This document shows positions 35,480 through 48,071 of a DNA stretch of 64,000 nt, one piece after another. Under the pieces are notes generated by a model. The model ran no database searches. It worked only from the letters and a program-made list of their open reading frames with translations, and was not told the DNA's origin. Each line of letters begins with the position of its first letter. The first letter of the stretch is position 1. Source of the DNA: Peromyscus leucopus (taxonomy: Eukaryota > Chordata > Mammalia > Rodentia > Cricetidae); assembly GCF_004664715.2 (NCBI RefSeq), contig NC_051073.1, positions 58,755,879-58,819,878 on the forward strand, in the 5' to 3' direction. A program made the position numbers and the translations under genes.

Positions 35480-36040
35480 TTTTTAAGTTCAAAGAAAGAA
35501 AGTGTACAGTCAGTGTGAGGTCTCAGGGAAGGTAGGTGAGGTGTTGGGAAGCCTAGGGAGTAGGAAGAAGAATCTACTTAGAGGCTAGGTCATTCAAGGT
35601 CCCAGAAAAGACCAGCAGTAAATTTGGTGGCCAAGGAAGAAGGAATGAGAGGGGACTACCTAGTGGTAGGATGTCCTGAGAATGGGCCATGGGGAGCTGG
35701 GTGGTTTAAGGGTAAGAAGGTGATGAGTTTACCTGTGTGCAAGAATGGCAGTGGAGTCCTGAGGAATGGTAGGCTGATAGTTGGGCAGCCTATGGGAGGA
35801 GAGAGGGTCCTGCACAGTAGTGGGATCAGGCAATCAGGGAGGTGAACTGGGTAGCCTAGGGAGGAAAAGGGAGGAGGGCCAACATGGCAGCAACATCAAG
35901 GCACATCCAGGAGAGGCAAGTAGAATCGAGTAAGTTAGGGACAAGGAAGCAGAAGGCCTACTTACTTGTTAGCACCCTAGGCTACAGGTCTCTGAAAGGT
36001 GGAGGGTAGTTGTTTGGTCTAGGAAGGAAGACTGCACAGG
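35480..36040 (+). repeat. G-rich orphan block between antisense L1 pieces
   Basis: About 560 bp that is G/A-rich on the + strand, with a loosely repeated motif near agcctagggag (35546-35560, about 35784-35800, 35849-35863). It could be the 5' UTR of an older LINE in inverted orientation, or an LTR. Not identified. Confidence 0.4.
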
Positions 36041-36049
36041 GCATTTTCT

Positions 36050-38870
36050 TAAGTAATTGCAAATTAATCATTTCCTCCAGTTTTTCCTCAATTTGTTTGT
36101 TCTTGGTTTATTTCTACATGTTAATTTTTTTGGCTTATCACTTTTCTCAAAGTATCTATCATACCTAAGAGTTTTCTGATGGAATATTTATGGGTTTTTA
36201 TGTCTAGAATTATTATAGCATCTGCAAACAACAATACTTTGTTTCTTTTTCAGTTTGTGTTCATATTTCTTTCTCATGTTCTTGTTCAAGATAAGACTTC
36301 AAGCAGTATATTAAGAATGGAGAAAGGGGACACACTTGTTCTTGATTTCAGTGGAAATGCTTTATATTTTCCACTCCAATTAGATAATGTCAACTAGATT
36401 CGTCATATCTAACTCTTACTGTGTTGAGATCTGTTCCTTCTATTCCTAATCTCTTCAGTGCTTTTATCATAAAGGACTGGATTTCATCAAAAGACTTTGT
36501 ACCTATTACAATGATCATTTTATTTTTATCCTTGAGTATACTTATTGATGTATACATTTATTGAGTTCTGTATATTGAAGCATCTCTTCCTCTCTAAAAT
36601 GATTCTAACTTGATTACATAAATGATCTTTTTTTTATGTGCAGTTAAATTTAGTTTGCAAGTATTTCATTGAATTTGTTTTTTTCAAAACAGGGTTTCTC
36701 TGTGTAGTTTTGGTGCCTGTCCTGGATCTCACTCTGTAGACCAGGCTGGCCTCGAACTCACAGAGATCTGCCTGGCTCTGCCTCCTGAGTGCTGGGATTA
36801 AAAGTGTGCGACACTGCCACCCGGCTTGAAAAATGTTTGTCTATGTTCATTAGGGAGATTGATCTATATTTTTGTGCCTTTATCTGGTTTTCATATCAAT
36901 GACTTCATCCAAAGAGTTTTTAGTAAAAACTATAGGGTATCTTATGTATAGAATCCTATCATCCCAAATTAGGGCATGTTCTTTTTGTTATCCAGGTAAT
37001 GCTGTCTTTGTATAATGAGTTTGGCAATGATCCTTTAATTTTGTGGAACACTTTGAGAAGTGTTGCTGGTAGTACTTCCTGGGGCATTTGGAAAAATTTG
37101 ATAGTAACTGTGTCTGTCCCTGTGCTTCTTTGTGGGAAGAGTGTTCCTGCTTTAACTTATTGCTCATTGTGGGTCTTATTAATTTATTTATATCTTACTG
37201 ATTTCATTTTGGTAGGTCATATGTATGTCTGGGAAACTATACATTTCTTCTAGATTTTCCTTTTTACTTTTTCAAAGTACTCTGTAATAATCTCTAAATT
37301 AAGGTTTGTCATGGCAGAACCTTTTCCATCCCTGTATTTGTTTGAATCTTCTTTTTCTTTTCTTTTTTGGTTGGTTTGGTTTGGCTAGCACTGTGAATCT
37401 TTTTTTTTTTTAATCTTTCAAAGAACCAGTTTGTTTGGTTGACTCTATGTATTGTTATTTTAGTTTCCATTTCATTAATTTCTACCCTGATCATTATTAT
37501 TTCTTGCCACCAACTATGTGTGGGTTTGGCTTGTTCTTGTACTTCCAAGTCCTTGAGGTGTATCATTAGGTTATTTATTTGCTATCACTCTGATTTTTAA
37601 TGTAAACACTTATAACCACACACTTTCTTCTTAGAACTGCTTTCACTTTGGGCCAGAGATTCAGATGCGTTGTGCTATCATTTTAATTTGATTATAGGAA
37701 TTTAGTAGTTTCTTCCTAACTTTCTCAGTGACTCCCTGGTCATTGAAGAGTGCATTCTTTAGTCTCTAAATATTTGTGTAGCTGTTTTTGTTTCATTTGC
37801 TTTTTGTTTCTAATTTTATTCTACTATACTATAATAAGATACATAGAATTGATTATTTCTATCAGATAATTTGTATTTTGAAAACTTGTTTTGTGACCTA
37901 TATAGTGATGCATTTTAACTCTGACATTTCTTTGTTGATTTTTAGTTAGGATAACCTATCTAAAGATGAGAGTAGGGTGTTGAAATCACCCACCCTTGTA
38001 TCAGGACCTATCTGATCTTTCATTTCCTTTAGGGTTTATGAAATTGTGAGCCTCAACATCCTATGCATACACATTTACAGTTTTTATTTTGTCTTAATGA
38101 ACTGTTCACTTTGTTAATGTGTAGTGACATTCTTTGTCCCTTTGGTGAATGCTAGTGAGGAGGCTCCTTTATCAGCAATAGGATAGTTACACCAAATAGT
38201 TTAAAGTTTTTTATATGATAGATTGATTTTCATTGCTTAACTGTAGGTCCGTGGTTGCCTTTGCCAATGAGGTGTGTTTCTTGGAGACAATAGACAATTT
38301 AATCTTGTTTTTTAATCTTGTCAGATACTCTCTCTTTCTCTTTTGTTTTATGATGACTTGAAGCCATTTATATTTGAGATTTTTATGGAGAGAAATAAAT
38401 TTCCATGGTTTGTGCTCATTTTTAATGTCCTCATTTTGCTGTATATTTTTAAAAGGTGGTTTTGCTATATATAGCAATCCTGTTTTTTAGTCATTTACTT
38501 TCAGGGCTTGAAATATATCATTCTATGCTTTCCTGAATTTTAGGATTGCTGATGAGATATCTGATGGTATTCTGATGTGTTTGCCTTCATAGGTGAGTTG
38601 GTAGTTTTTCCTTTATGCCTTTACACTGTTTCTATGCTTTGTGTTATTGACTTCTTAACTACAATATGTCTTGGAGATGCTATGCTCTTCACTAGTTATA
38701 TCTGTTTTAAGTTCTAAATTCCTCTTGTGTTTGGATATAATTTCTTTCTCTACATTTGGAGAATTTTCTGCTTTGATTGTATTGAATTGATTATTCATAC
38801 CTTTAGATTTTATCTCATCTCTTTCTACCCCAGTGAATTCTTAGTTTTTGTTTCTTGAATATATCTTAAA
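36050..38870 (-). mobile_element. Older L1 (RT to EN to ORF1 order), antisense
   Basis: From left to right the complement matches RT, the ORF2 linker (37309-37566, including VNQTNWFFERLKK), the ORF2 N-terminal half (38211-38477, including KKHTSLAKATTDLQLSNEN) and ORF1-like sequence. All frames are broken. A B1 is inserted at 36682-36825. Confidence 0.82.
36682..36825 (-). mobile_element. B1 SINE, antisense
   Basis: Complete complement from caaaacagggtttctctgtgtag to gacactgccacccggc, inserted in an antisense L1. TSD not clear. Confidence 0.92.
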
Positions 38871-38879
38871 GATCTTGGA

Positions 38880-39245
38880 AGTATAGTTATGCCCATTTTT
38901 TCCTTTATATATGTCAAAGTGAACATATATAAGTGTCTTGATCAAAGAACTATAGGCAACTATGGGTGATTTGTCTTCCCAAGAGATGAACCCTTTAATT
39001 GGTTACTTAATACCGAGTGGTGAACCTTGAAGTCATAGACATATAAGTAACACTAGATAAACCCAACAGGTTGTTTTATATATTTATGCATACATATATA
39101 AAACAATAATAATAATTATAGGAAAAGGCCAAGAATCTGAGAAGAAACAAGGGAGAGAGACAAGGGAGATATTGGAGGGAGGAATGGGAAGGGGGAAATG
39201 ATGTAATTATACTTTAATTTTAAAAATTACAGAAAAGTAAATGTG
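38880..39245 (+). mobile_element. Lx-type L1 3' end, sense
   Basis: 'aacccaacaggttgttttatatatttatgcatacatatataaaacaataataat...ggagggaggaatgggaagggggaaatgatgtaattatactttaatttt' is the Lx 3' terminus. Confidence 0.7.
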
Positions 39246-39289
39246 TTGTCATGAGATAATCCTCCATTACTAGGAATAATTTTTTCTTT

Positions 39290-40675
39290 CTTTGTATTAA
39301 TTTAATCTTTGAATTTTTGCATAATATAATCTGTTCATACTCATTCTTCACTCTGCTTTATCATCCTCTTACTCCCATCTATCTCTCCTCCCTTTCTCCC
39401 ACAAGGTCTAGATACCACTTTCATGTCTTTTTGTTTTGCTTTGTGATCCTGAGTTTAACTGGGGCCACTCACATGCACTATGTTGTGAATCTCTATGGGA
39501 ACTTGAGTAACTCATCAGTTGCTATAGAACTGAAGCAATGTATTTCTTCTTCTTCATCAGTCCTCGAGTATCATTATCTCCCCTGGGTGGGACAGGGCAC
39601 TATGAATAGCTTTACTTCTATGGCTGAATGTTCACCGACTTAGTCTTTACAGGTCATATTCAGGAAACCCCAATGTTGTGAGTTTGTGAGTGCCACAACT
39701 ATGTCATGCTCATAAGGCAATTTCACACTCCTCCTCCTTCATCTATCCCTTTCTTTATTACCATTCACTTTTCTGCCATGTTCTCTGAGCCTTGGAGGGG
39801 GTTTAATGCTGAGTACAGATCATATTCTTAGCACCTTGCCCAGCCATGGGTGTCTGAATTAATCACCATTCAGTGCAAAGAGAAGCTTCTTTGAAGGCCA
39901 AGGCCAACTATGGTCTATTGGTATAGACAAATATTTAAAAGACAGTTTGACAACATATCCATTTACTAAAACAACAGTAATAGGTTCACCCCCAAAGCCT
40001 ATGACTCCTCAGCTATGGACCTTTGACCAGGTACACAGTACTGATCATGAACTCCCCCGTCCTGAGTGGGTTTCAGATCCAAACAGATATCATTTGCTTA
40101 CTCCCATAGCAGTAGTGGCATTATTTTACATGTAAAACAATGCCTGGTAAGTTGGTATTGTAACATACAAGGTCTACAGCTGACTTTAGATTCCTAACAT
40201 CGCTCCCCCAGCTGCCTAATGGTAATTTTCAGAACTATGAAGGCTCTCCAGCAAAGAGGGAGCTTCCAGCACAGTTTCTCTCTATTATGCAACTGAAATT
40301 TGTGATATTTTCATCCATAGGGACTTAATAACAAATTCCAGTAGCTGACTAATGGAAATACCCATTCCCTGTTTAGTTTGGGAGACCTATAGGGACTTTC
40401 TGGACAATAACTCTAAGGGAGGAGGCTCACAACTGGAATAGAGATTTTCATTTTATGACCCATGGCATCTGGGATTGTCATCATCTATCCATATATGGTA
40501 GTATCTCCATTCAAAATCTTTAAAAATTATATTTTAAGTCGGGCAGTTGTGGCACACACCTTTAATCCCAGCACTCTGGAGGCAGAGCCAGGCGGGTCTC
40601 TGTGAGTTCGAGGCCAGCCTGGTCTACAGAGTGAGTTCCAGGAAAGGTGCAAAACTACACAGAGAAACCCTGTCT

Positions 40676-40728
<53 letters not shown>

Positions 40729-41480
40729 TTTTTTTTTTATATTATATACACATATATATATATTAATCAGTTTATAAAGCAGTAGTTGCCACATGGTTTT
40801 TTCATACTTCCATGGTTCTTGTTAACTTTTTTTCTGCACTCCATCTTGGCCCCCATTCTTCACTGCCATCCCTGCTTAAATCTTGCCGTTCAAAGAATTC
40901 CTGTACTCTATTTTCATAGTACTTGTATGCTACCACGTTCACTGAATTTAATCTGGGCTATATGTATTTGCATGGGAATAAAGCTTTCCACCAGAAGATG
41001 GACTTGCCAGTGGATATACCACTAAAGACAATGACCTTCCTCCCCCAGTATCCATCTTCAACCAATAATTCCAATAATAAAAGGAAGAGATAGGGTCCCA
41101 TGAGCTTTTGACCCAACAATGACTAAATGTTGACAGGCACAGTCTAATGCAGGTATAATTGAGGCAACCACAGCTTCTATGTGTTAATGACTACAAAAGT
41201 CATGTCATACCCAGAAGATAGCATTCCACAGCCCCTACATTTTTGTTTCCTCTTCCAAGCTTTGAAGAGGGTGAAATAAATGTCTTATTTATGTATGTTA
41301 TGACTATTATGTCTCTAGTGACTTAGTACTCAGCAGTCACTTGTTCTAAGCACCAAGAATCTCTACATTTACCATCATTTACTACATAGAAACATCTTGG
41401 GTTAAGTCTGAGAGCAGCATTTGTCTGTCCTTTTGTTAGTTTATTTGCTTCATTTTATTAGTTTATATTTTCCAGGGCTA
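39290..41480 (-). mobile_element. Lx/L1 3' UTR blocks, antisense, degraded
   Basis: Long runs such as 'aagagaagcttctttgaaggcc', shared with 32200-32220 ('aagagaagcttcttgataaggc'), and repeated 'gggcactatgaatagc' style wording indicate antisense Lx 3' UTRs in at least two pieces (39290-40520 and 40785-41480), separated by a B1. Confidence 0.55.
40539..40719 (+). mobile_element. B1 SINE, sense, with (CA)n tail
   Basis: Body gtcgggcagttgtggcacac...gagaaaccctgtctcaaac (40539-40679), directly followed by (CA)n to 40719 and a TA/T-rich stretch. This is the only clear complete B1 in sense orientation to the gene. Confidence 0.93.
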
Positions 41481-42387
41481 GCTTGAAAAAAATTGACTAA
41501 AGTAACAGAAAGTTGATCTTTGACTACAATCCTAATTCTAGCATGTAGTAGCAGACACTTTATTACTTATGTCCCCAGTAAGATTCAGAAACAGAGACAT
41601 AAGGGTACCACTGGGAGAAAAAGTAATTTATACTTTTGTTGTAGAGCTAAAATGATTAAAATTTATGAAGTACAAGGAGGAAGAAATTGAGAAATTGGAG
41701 TTGAGGGGAATAAAGTACAAATTAGAGGGAAAGTATAAAGTGCTAGAAGAATAATAAATAAGAGACAATATTATAGAATGGGTTCATAAAAGGAATGGAC
41801 AATAAGAGAAACCTATTCATGAAAGATATAAGTTAAAACCAAACCACTCAACAATTGGAATAAAAGTATAAATTAAAATTAACTGAAGTAAGTGTTAAAA
41901 TTAAATAGAAAATATCATAAAATCAGTATCTCTTCCTATTTGTCATGAGTGTTGTTTCCCTCATTTCTTTGGTGTCTTCTTTAATTGACTCTGGGTGAAG
42001 AAAGGGCTTCTAGTCTTAGTAATTAAAGTGTTAGACTGGTGTGCTCTCCCTATGTGTCATTCTGCTTTCTCTAGGAGTCTCACAGTCTGAGACCTTAAAC
42101 CTGTTCCTACAAGACTGTTTTTGGTAGTCTAAGGATTATACTTTCTGTGTGTAGTTTGTGGTTTATTAGGCACTGAGGACTGTGGGAGGCATGGACTCAC
42201 TTCTATTTAGCGTTAGTGTTTTCTTTCCACCCACATCCCTCTTGGATTTCACTAACAAACCACAGTCCTTGCCTGAGAATGTGTGTGCCATGTTCAGTAG
42301 TACGTCTCATGTTTCTTTGTTGTTGCTCACCTAGGCTGTGATGGATGTTTTACCTTCCATAATTTCCTTAGGTTAGTCACTCTAGAC

Positions 42388-42574
42388 CAGTGGTTCTCAA
42401 CCTGTGGGTCAAGACCCCTTTGGGAGTCACATATCAGATATTTACATTATGATTCATAACGGTAGCAAAATTACAGTTATGAAGTAGCAATGAAAATAAC
42501 TGTATGGTTGGGGTCACCACAACATGATGAACTGTATTAAAGGATCACAGCACTAGGAAAGTTGAGAACCAATG
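42388..42574 (+). mobile_element. URR1-like hAT element
   Basis: Terminal repeats cagtggttctcaacctg and gttgagaaccaatg, 187 bp, with the core 'ttacattatgattcataacggtagcaaaattacagttatgaagtagcaatg'. Confidence 0.88.
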
Positions 42575-43057
42575 ATATAGAGTCTAGAGAAATCTAGATT
42601 CTAGAAATCTCATATTCAGGCCCCTGAATTCTACTTCTGTTGTAATCTCCATGACCTGCTTTGGCCATCTTTCTGTCCATCTTATCACCCTTTCCTGGCC
42701 ATGTCTCTTTAGCTTTCTCATTCTCTCTCCACTTGGTATTCATACAAAAGGGGATAGTAATCTCCTTGATGACTCCTAACATGAGTGCTGGGGATTCAGA
42801 CTAAGGTCTTCCTGTTTTCAGAGATAAGTATTCTCACCCCTGAGTCATTTCCCCAGCCCATATTCTTATGCTTCTTATCATCACCTGTTAAGATGATATG
42901 TGAGTAAACATTATGTTGGCAAAAAAAAAAAAAAAAACATTTTTTACCTTGATAGCACAATTAAAACTTATGTAAATTTCCACTATTGTTGAATAGTAGA
43001 TAAATTCAAATATCAAAACTGAATATATTCTATTTCCCTCAGTTACCTCTCAATCAT

Positions 43058-43580
43058 ACTGAATGCTTTTTTTTCATTTCGAATTTTTTTCTTTATTAAG
43101 AAATTTTCTACTCACTCCACATACCATCCACAGATTCCCCCTCATCCCACCCCCCAGCCCTCTTTCCCCAGTGACCCTGCATCCCCATATCCCCCAAATC
43201 AAGGTCTCCCATGGGGAGCCAGCACACTGAGCCTAGGCAGGTCCAAGCTCCTTCCTACTGCACAAAGGCTGTGCAAGGCATCACACTGCAGGCACCGGAT
43301 TCCCAGAAGCCTGCCCATAGACCAGGGACGGATCCTGATCCCCCTGCCTGGGTGCCCCCCAAACAGTTCGAGCCAAACAATTGTCTTTTGTATCCAGAGG
43401 GCCTAGTCTGGTCCCATGGGGGCTCCACAGCCACCAATCCACAGTTCATGGGCTTCCACTAGTGTGGCCAGTCATCTCTGCACGACCTCCCATCGTGATC
43501 TCGACGTCCCTCGCCTGCAAACTCCCTCCTCTCTCTCATCAGTTGGATTCCCAGAGCTCAACCTGGAACCACACTGAATG
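43058..43580 (-). mobile_element. L1 3' UTR, antisense (second subfamily)
   Basis: T-rich tail, then 'ccacagattccccctcatcccaccccccagccc', 'gggggctccacagccac', 'ttggattcccagagctcaacctgg', resembling murine L1 3' UTRs and diverged from the 48247 type. The possible TSD actgaatg (43058-43065, 43573-43580) is short. Confidence 0.78.
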
Positions 43581-43744
43581 TTAAATTATAATTTTAGAGT
43601 GTTCTCTCCCTCTTTCCCTCCCCCTCCTCCCCTCTCTCTCCATCTCTACCCTCACCTTCACTCTTTCATTTCCTCTTCAACATGAAGGCAAACATCATGA
43701 TGAACAGTTTTTCCCTCTCGGTTCTTAGATTTTCCTTTTGTTGG

Positions 43745-43951
43745 GGTTATAGCTTTTTTATTATATTTTTATTATTTAAATCAATTATAAACTTTAAATA
43801 TATTTTGATCATATCCTTCCCCTCCCCCAATTCCTTCCAGATCCTTCCCACTCCCTACTCAACCAACTTCAAGTTCTTTCTCAAAAAACAAAAACCCAAC
43901 ACAACAAAGTCCCCCCAAACCAAGAAAACAAAGCACCACCCCCCAAAAAAG

Positions 43952-43997
<46 letters not shown>

Positions 43998-45840
43998 CAA
44001 GCTATAACCAAATAAAAGCACACACACAAAAACTGTGGGGTCCATTAAATGTTGGTCAACTACTCCTGAACATGAGCCTTTCCTAGATTGGTTGATATAT
44101 CCAATGTCACTACATTGGAGAAAACTAATTTTTCCCTCTCCTAGCAGGTACAAATAACAGTTCAATTGTTAAGTTTTACCCTAGTGCCTAGGTATTCATT
44201 TGTTCATTCATTCATTCAATTTTTAAATAAAGTAAAATGAAATAGAATAAGATAAATCAAAAGCTATCACATCGAAGTTAGACAAGACAAACTAACAGAA
44301 GGAAAAGAACCCAAGAGAAGACATAAGAATCAGAAAGACACTCATTAGCACACTTAGGAATCCCACAGAAACATTAAACTGGAAGCGATAATATATATAC
44401 AGAGGACCTACTGCAGACCTGTGCAGGCCCTGTGCATGCTGCTTTAGTCTCTGTAAGTTCGGATGAGCTTTGTTCACTTGGATTTAGAGGGCCTTGTTTT
44501 CTTGGTGTTCTACACCCCATCTGGCCTTTACGCTCTTTCTGCCTCCTCTTCTGCAGAATTCCCTGAGCTCTGAGGAGAGGGATTTTTTTTTTTTTTAGTT
44601 TTCCTATGTTTATTATTTAAGAAATTTTTTATTCATTTTAATACCAATTACAGATACCCCTCTTTCCTCCTCCCAGCCCTCCAGCCTCCCCTCTCCAATT
44701 CACCCCCTATTCCCTCCTATAAGAAGGTAACGCCTCCCATGAGGAGTCAGCAGAGCCTGGTACATTTAGTATAGGAAGGGCCAAGCTGCCTCAAGGCTAT
44801 TCGAGGTGTCCCACCATAGGTAGTGGGCTCTAAAAAGCCATCTTATACACCAGGGAAGGATGCTGATCCTACTGCCAGGGGGCCCCTTGAGCAGATCAAG
44901 CTACAAAACTGTCTCGATTACACAGAGGGCCTAGTCCAGTCCCATGGAGGCTCCACAGCTATTAGTCTAAAGTTCGTGAGTTTGAGGGGAAGTATTTGAT
45001 GCAGATATCCCATTTAGGGCTGAGTGTTCCATGTTCTCTTTCTGTGCATGATGTCTGGTTGTGGGTCTCTTTTGTTCCCATCTACTACAGGAGGATGCTT
45101 CTCTGATAACAAGGCACTAATCTATAAATATAGCAGAATATCACTAGGAGTCATTTTATCACTACAATTTTTTATTATTTTTAGACCAGTATTATTTGGG
45201 TTTACCTTAGGTCCTTGTGCTATCTAGTCTCAGGTTCTTGGTCACCCAAGCAGTGTGGGGTATGGGTTATGTCTCGTGGAGTGGACCTTAAATCAAATCA
45301 GTTATTGATTGGTTATTCCCACTAGCTTTGTGCTACCATTGCTCTGGCTTATCTTGCAATTAGTACACCATTGTAGATAAAGGGTTTGTGGCTGGCTTAG
45401 TGTCTACTTTTCTCTTTTGATAGAGTACCTTCCTTTCCTAAGATGTTGAAATGTGGAGGTGAAGGCTTAATGTAGGTACCAATTTGACATCTCTTTATTC
45501 AATGAGTTGTGTAGATGTTGTCTTCAGCAGTGGGGTCTTGCTGTCAGTTTGTGGAGAGCAACCTATAGTCTTGGCAACAGTTGGGTTGTTTGGGGATTTC
45601 TGTGGGGCCCCTTTGGCCCAAAATTCAATTAGATATAACCCAATACCAGTACTGAAAGGTTTATTTGGTGACAAAAGATGGCCAGTTGGTACTCTGTCTC
45701 CCTATGGTTTGGTGATTTCATTTAGGTCGCTTTCATATATGTATATATCTTAGAAAGTTTCTTTGATATTAGGTTTCATACTACCCCTCAAATGTTCCTT
45801 AATTTTAATGGTCTCTCCCCTTATTCCCTCCCACAATCCC
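43745..45840 (-). mobile_element. Lx 3' UTR, antisense, with a nested L1 3' end
   Basis: Lx-type sequence before ('tttctgcctcctcttctgcagaattccctgagctctgagg') and after ('ggaggatgcttctctgataacaaggcactaatctat') a nested L1 3' UTR (44586-44982). The nested copy is flanked by tgaggagagggattt (44571-44585) and tgaggggaagtattt (44983-44997), 12 of 15 identical. Includes a (CA)n tract (43953-43995). Confidence 0.75.
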
Positions 45841-45912
45841 CTCCCCACTTAATCTTCCTATTCTGCCCTGCTTTTCTGTTCATTTCACACATTTACATCT
45901 AAGTACATCTAG

Positions 45913-45985
45913 GTAGGGATGAGGTTTAGTGGTAGAGCACTTGCTTAACATGTGAAAGGCTCTGGGTTCAGAATGCCTAAGTTAA
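45913..45985 (+). mobile_element. ID-like tRNA-derived SINE remnant, sense
   Basis: 'gtagggatgaggtttagtggtagagcacttgcttaacatgtgaaaggctctgggttc' follows the ID/tRNA-Ala A-box to B-box layout. Confidence 0.75.
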
Positions 45986-46420
45986 ATTTTTAAAATTGTG
46001 TTTTCTTCCATATTTTGTGCTTACTCTTTGCCTATAGACTAAAATAATTGTTTCCCAAATATCTTCACTGTGTTGTTTACTATTTTAGGAGCTTGTTATT
46101 TTTCCTTACTGCTATTATCAAATTCAAGTGTACGTCTGGTCTTTAAAGTGATTCATTCTTACTTTCCCCCTAACTATTCAACCTTAACCATGATCAGAAT
46201 ATATTATATGAAAAAATCTATTTTCAATAAAAAAGGAAAAATGATACAATTAACAATTTGTACTTTGATATCAAGAATTTCTCATTTGCTAAATTTACCC
46301 TACTTGTCATTAATTAAATATGTCTTGCTCCTCCCCATTTAATTTTGCATATGCTACTGTCCTGATCTGAAATACCATGTTCTTTGCAGCACTTCAGATT
46401 GGCAGAAAGAGAGCTCTTGG

Positions 46421-46560
46421 GTTAGAGACATAGCTTAGTGGATAAAGGCATCTGCCACCAAGTCTGACAACCTGAGTTCAATCTCCAGAGCCCATAGATA
46501 TCTTTTAGCTTCTACCACAAATACTTAAAAATTGTTATGTATTTCCTTGAAAAAAATAAA
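46421..46560 (+). mobile_element. B2-like SINE, sense, 3'-degraded
   Basis: Head 'gggttagagacatagcttagtggataaaggcatctgcc...aacctgagttcaatctccagagccca' is tRNA-derived and B2-like. It ends in an A-rich tail (ccttgaaaaaaataaaaattt). Confidence 0.75.
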
Positions 46561-47004
46561 AATTTACAAATGTTTTACTATTTAAAGAGACTTTAAATAG
46601 TATATTATGCCTTTACAGAGTATAAAGGTGTAATAGTAAAATATTAAATAGTAACAGGTACATTATACCTTTAAATATAATACCTAGTTAGTATAAATTT
46701 TAAAACATTGAACTCATGCATAATATTTTAGTTTAATACAATTACTGTATTCATATTAACAAAGTGCGTCATTAGGGCATGTTAGAATCCTGGAAAGAAA
46801 ATTAATTTCTACATTTTTACAGATGTTTTATAGATAATGATATTTTATAATTATATTTTAAAGTATTCAAATAAAATTATTTTTATAATGCTAAAAAGAT
46901 TGAAGTTTATAATGTTTATAAACATTTTAGGGCTTGATTATGAAAATTATTTCATGATTTTATCTTTGCAAAATGAACTCTAATATATTGTCTTTATCTA
47001 TTAG

Positions 47005-47152
47005 TTTTCCAATCTTTGAAAATCCATATCCAATGGACATTCATGAGTCACCAGTTACATGCACAGCATATTTTGCCGATTGCCCTCCAGATTTGATTCT
47101 AGTACTCTATTCTATAGGAGTCAAGCATAAAAAACAAGGATATAGTAATAAG
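47005..47152 (+). CDS. Stxbp5l: Stxbp5l internal exon (148 nt)
   Basis: The first base completes Asn. It then encodes 49 residues from FPIFENPYPMDIHESPVTCT to HKKQGYSNK, ending phase 0 before a weak donor (gtaaaa). The acceptor is tctttatctattag. It carries the conserved IHESPVTC strand and the basic VKHKKQGYSNK loop at the start of the second propeller. STXBP5 differs (CCEYFADCPVDLIPALYSVGARQKRQGYSKK). Confidence 0.96.
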
Positions 47153-48003
47153 GTAAAATTTTCCTATATTTGTATGTGTGGTCATACTTTTTCTTGTCAT
47201 TTTATTTCCTGACTTTCCATACAAGATGACTTGAATGAAACTTTTGAGAAGTTGTAAGATGGCATTGTCAAAGATGTAACCAGTAAAATTCAATTGCCTG
47301 ACTGTGGCATAGTTAAAAGCCTAGAAGCTATAAATTTACCATATACTAAATATGTAATTACATACTAAGATCTATTTATCAGTCATGCTTATTTTGTACT
47401 ACATATATAAAGTTACAGAGGCCTAGTATGTGCCCTTTATTTCTTTTACATGGATCATGTTTTAAGAAATTCAAGAATCAGTTCTTCCTAATTTATCATT
47501 TGAAAGACATAATTATTAAAACATTTGTTACTAACATAATGACATTTATTTTTTTGCAATGTTTAAGATACAAGTATTTATAATTATCATAAACTGTCTT
47601 CTATGGTTTCTGTTATTGGCCCAGGATAACTTAAATGTACAATTTAAAGAAGAACTACTTACATACCATTCTGGATTAAATGGTATCACAGTAGCTTGTT
47701 GGCAATCCATATTGCATGGCATATGTTGCAACACTGTATTTATCCAAGTAAAAAAACTTCTTTTATTGGTTTGTATAAGTGGTAATATTAGAGAAAATCT
47801 ATTTTTAAAGGAGTTGTTATTCTGCATTTACAGATCTATTTGCTTAATAAAAGAATTGAAGATAACTATACACTTTATCTTTGGCTGCTTTGTAATGATT
47901 CAATATGAAATATTTTTATTATTTTGTAACATTTAGTTCTTAAATTATAAGCATTTAAACTGAGAAAATAAAACCCATCTGTTCTCCTTGATAATCTATT
48001 TAG
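47153..48003 (+). other. Stxbp5l: Intron (851 bp), shortest in the window
   Basis: No repeat recognised. The weak gtaaaa donor and an internal in-frame candidate cassette exon (47625-47747) are the notable points. Confidence 0.85.
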
Positions 48004-48071
48004 GAATGGCCAGTCAGTGGAGGAGCTTGGAATCTTGGAGCACAAACTTATCCAGAAATTATTATTACTGG
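48004..48071 (+). CDS. Stxbp5l: Stxbp5l internal exon (68 nt)
   Basis: Starts phase 0: EWPVSGGAWNLGAQTYPEII then IT, ending after GG of a Gly codon, before gtaagt. The acceptor is gataatctatttag. The ITG end is the first half of a GH-WD motif that finishes in the next exon (HADGSIKFWD). Human has EWPISGG, so V here is the rodent form. Confidence 0.96.

Larger units (their letters stand above)
30872..47004 (+). other. Stxbp5l: Intron (16,133 bp), layered L1/Lx graveyard
   Basis: Almost entirely LINE-derived, mostly antisense, with later insertions of two URR1-like elements, two B1s, an ID-like SINE, a B2-like SINE and young L1 3' ends. Stretches with nothing recognisable: 30880-31430, 41490-42380 and 46570-46990. 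Confidence 0.85.

Noticed and set aside
35624..35845. 73-codon open frame in the G-rich block
   Set aside because: No recognisable protein; likely from repeat-derived GC-rich sequence with few stops.
43211..43584. Proline-rich open frames
   Set aside because: Derived from an antisense L1 3' UTR.
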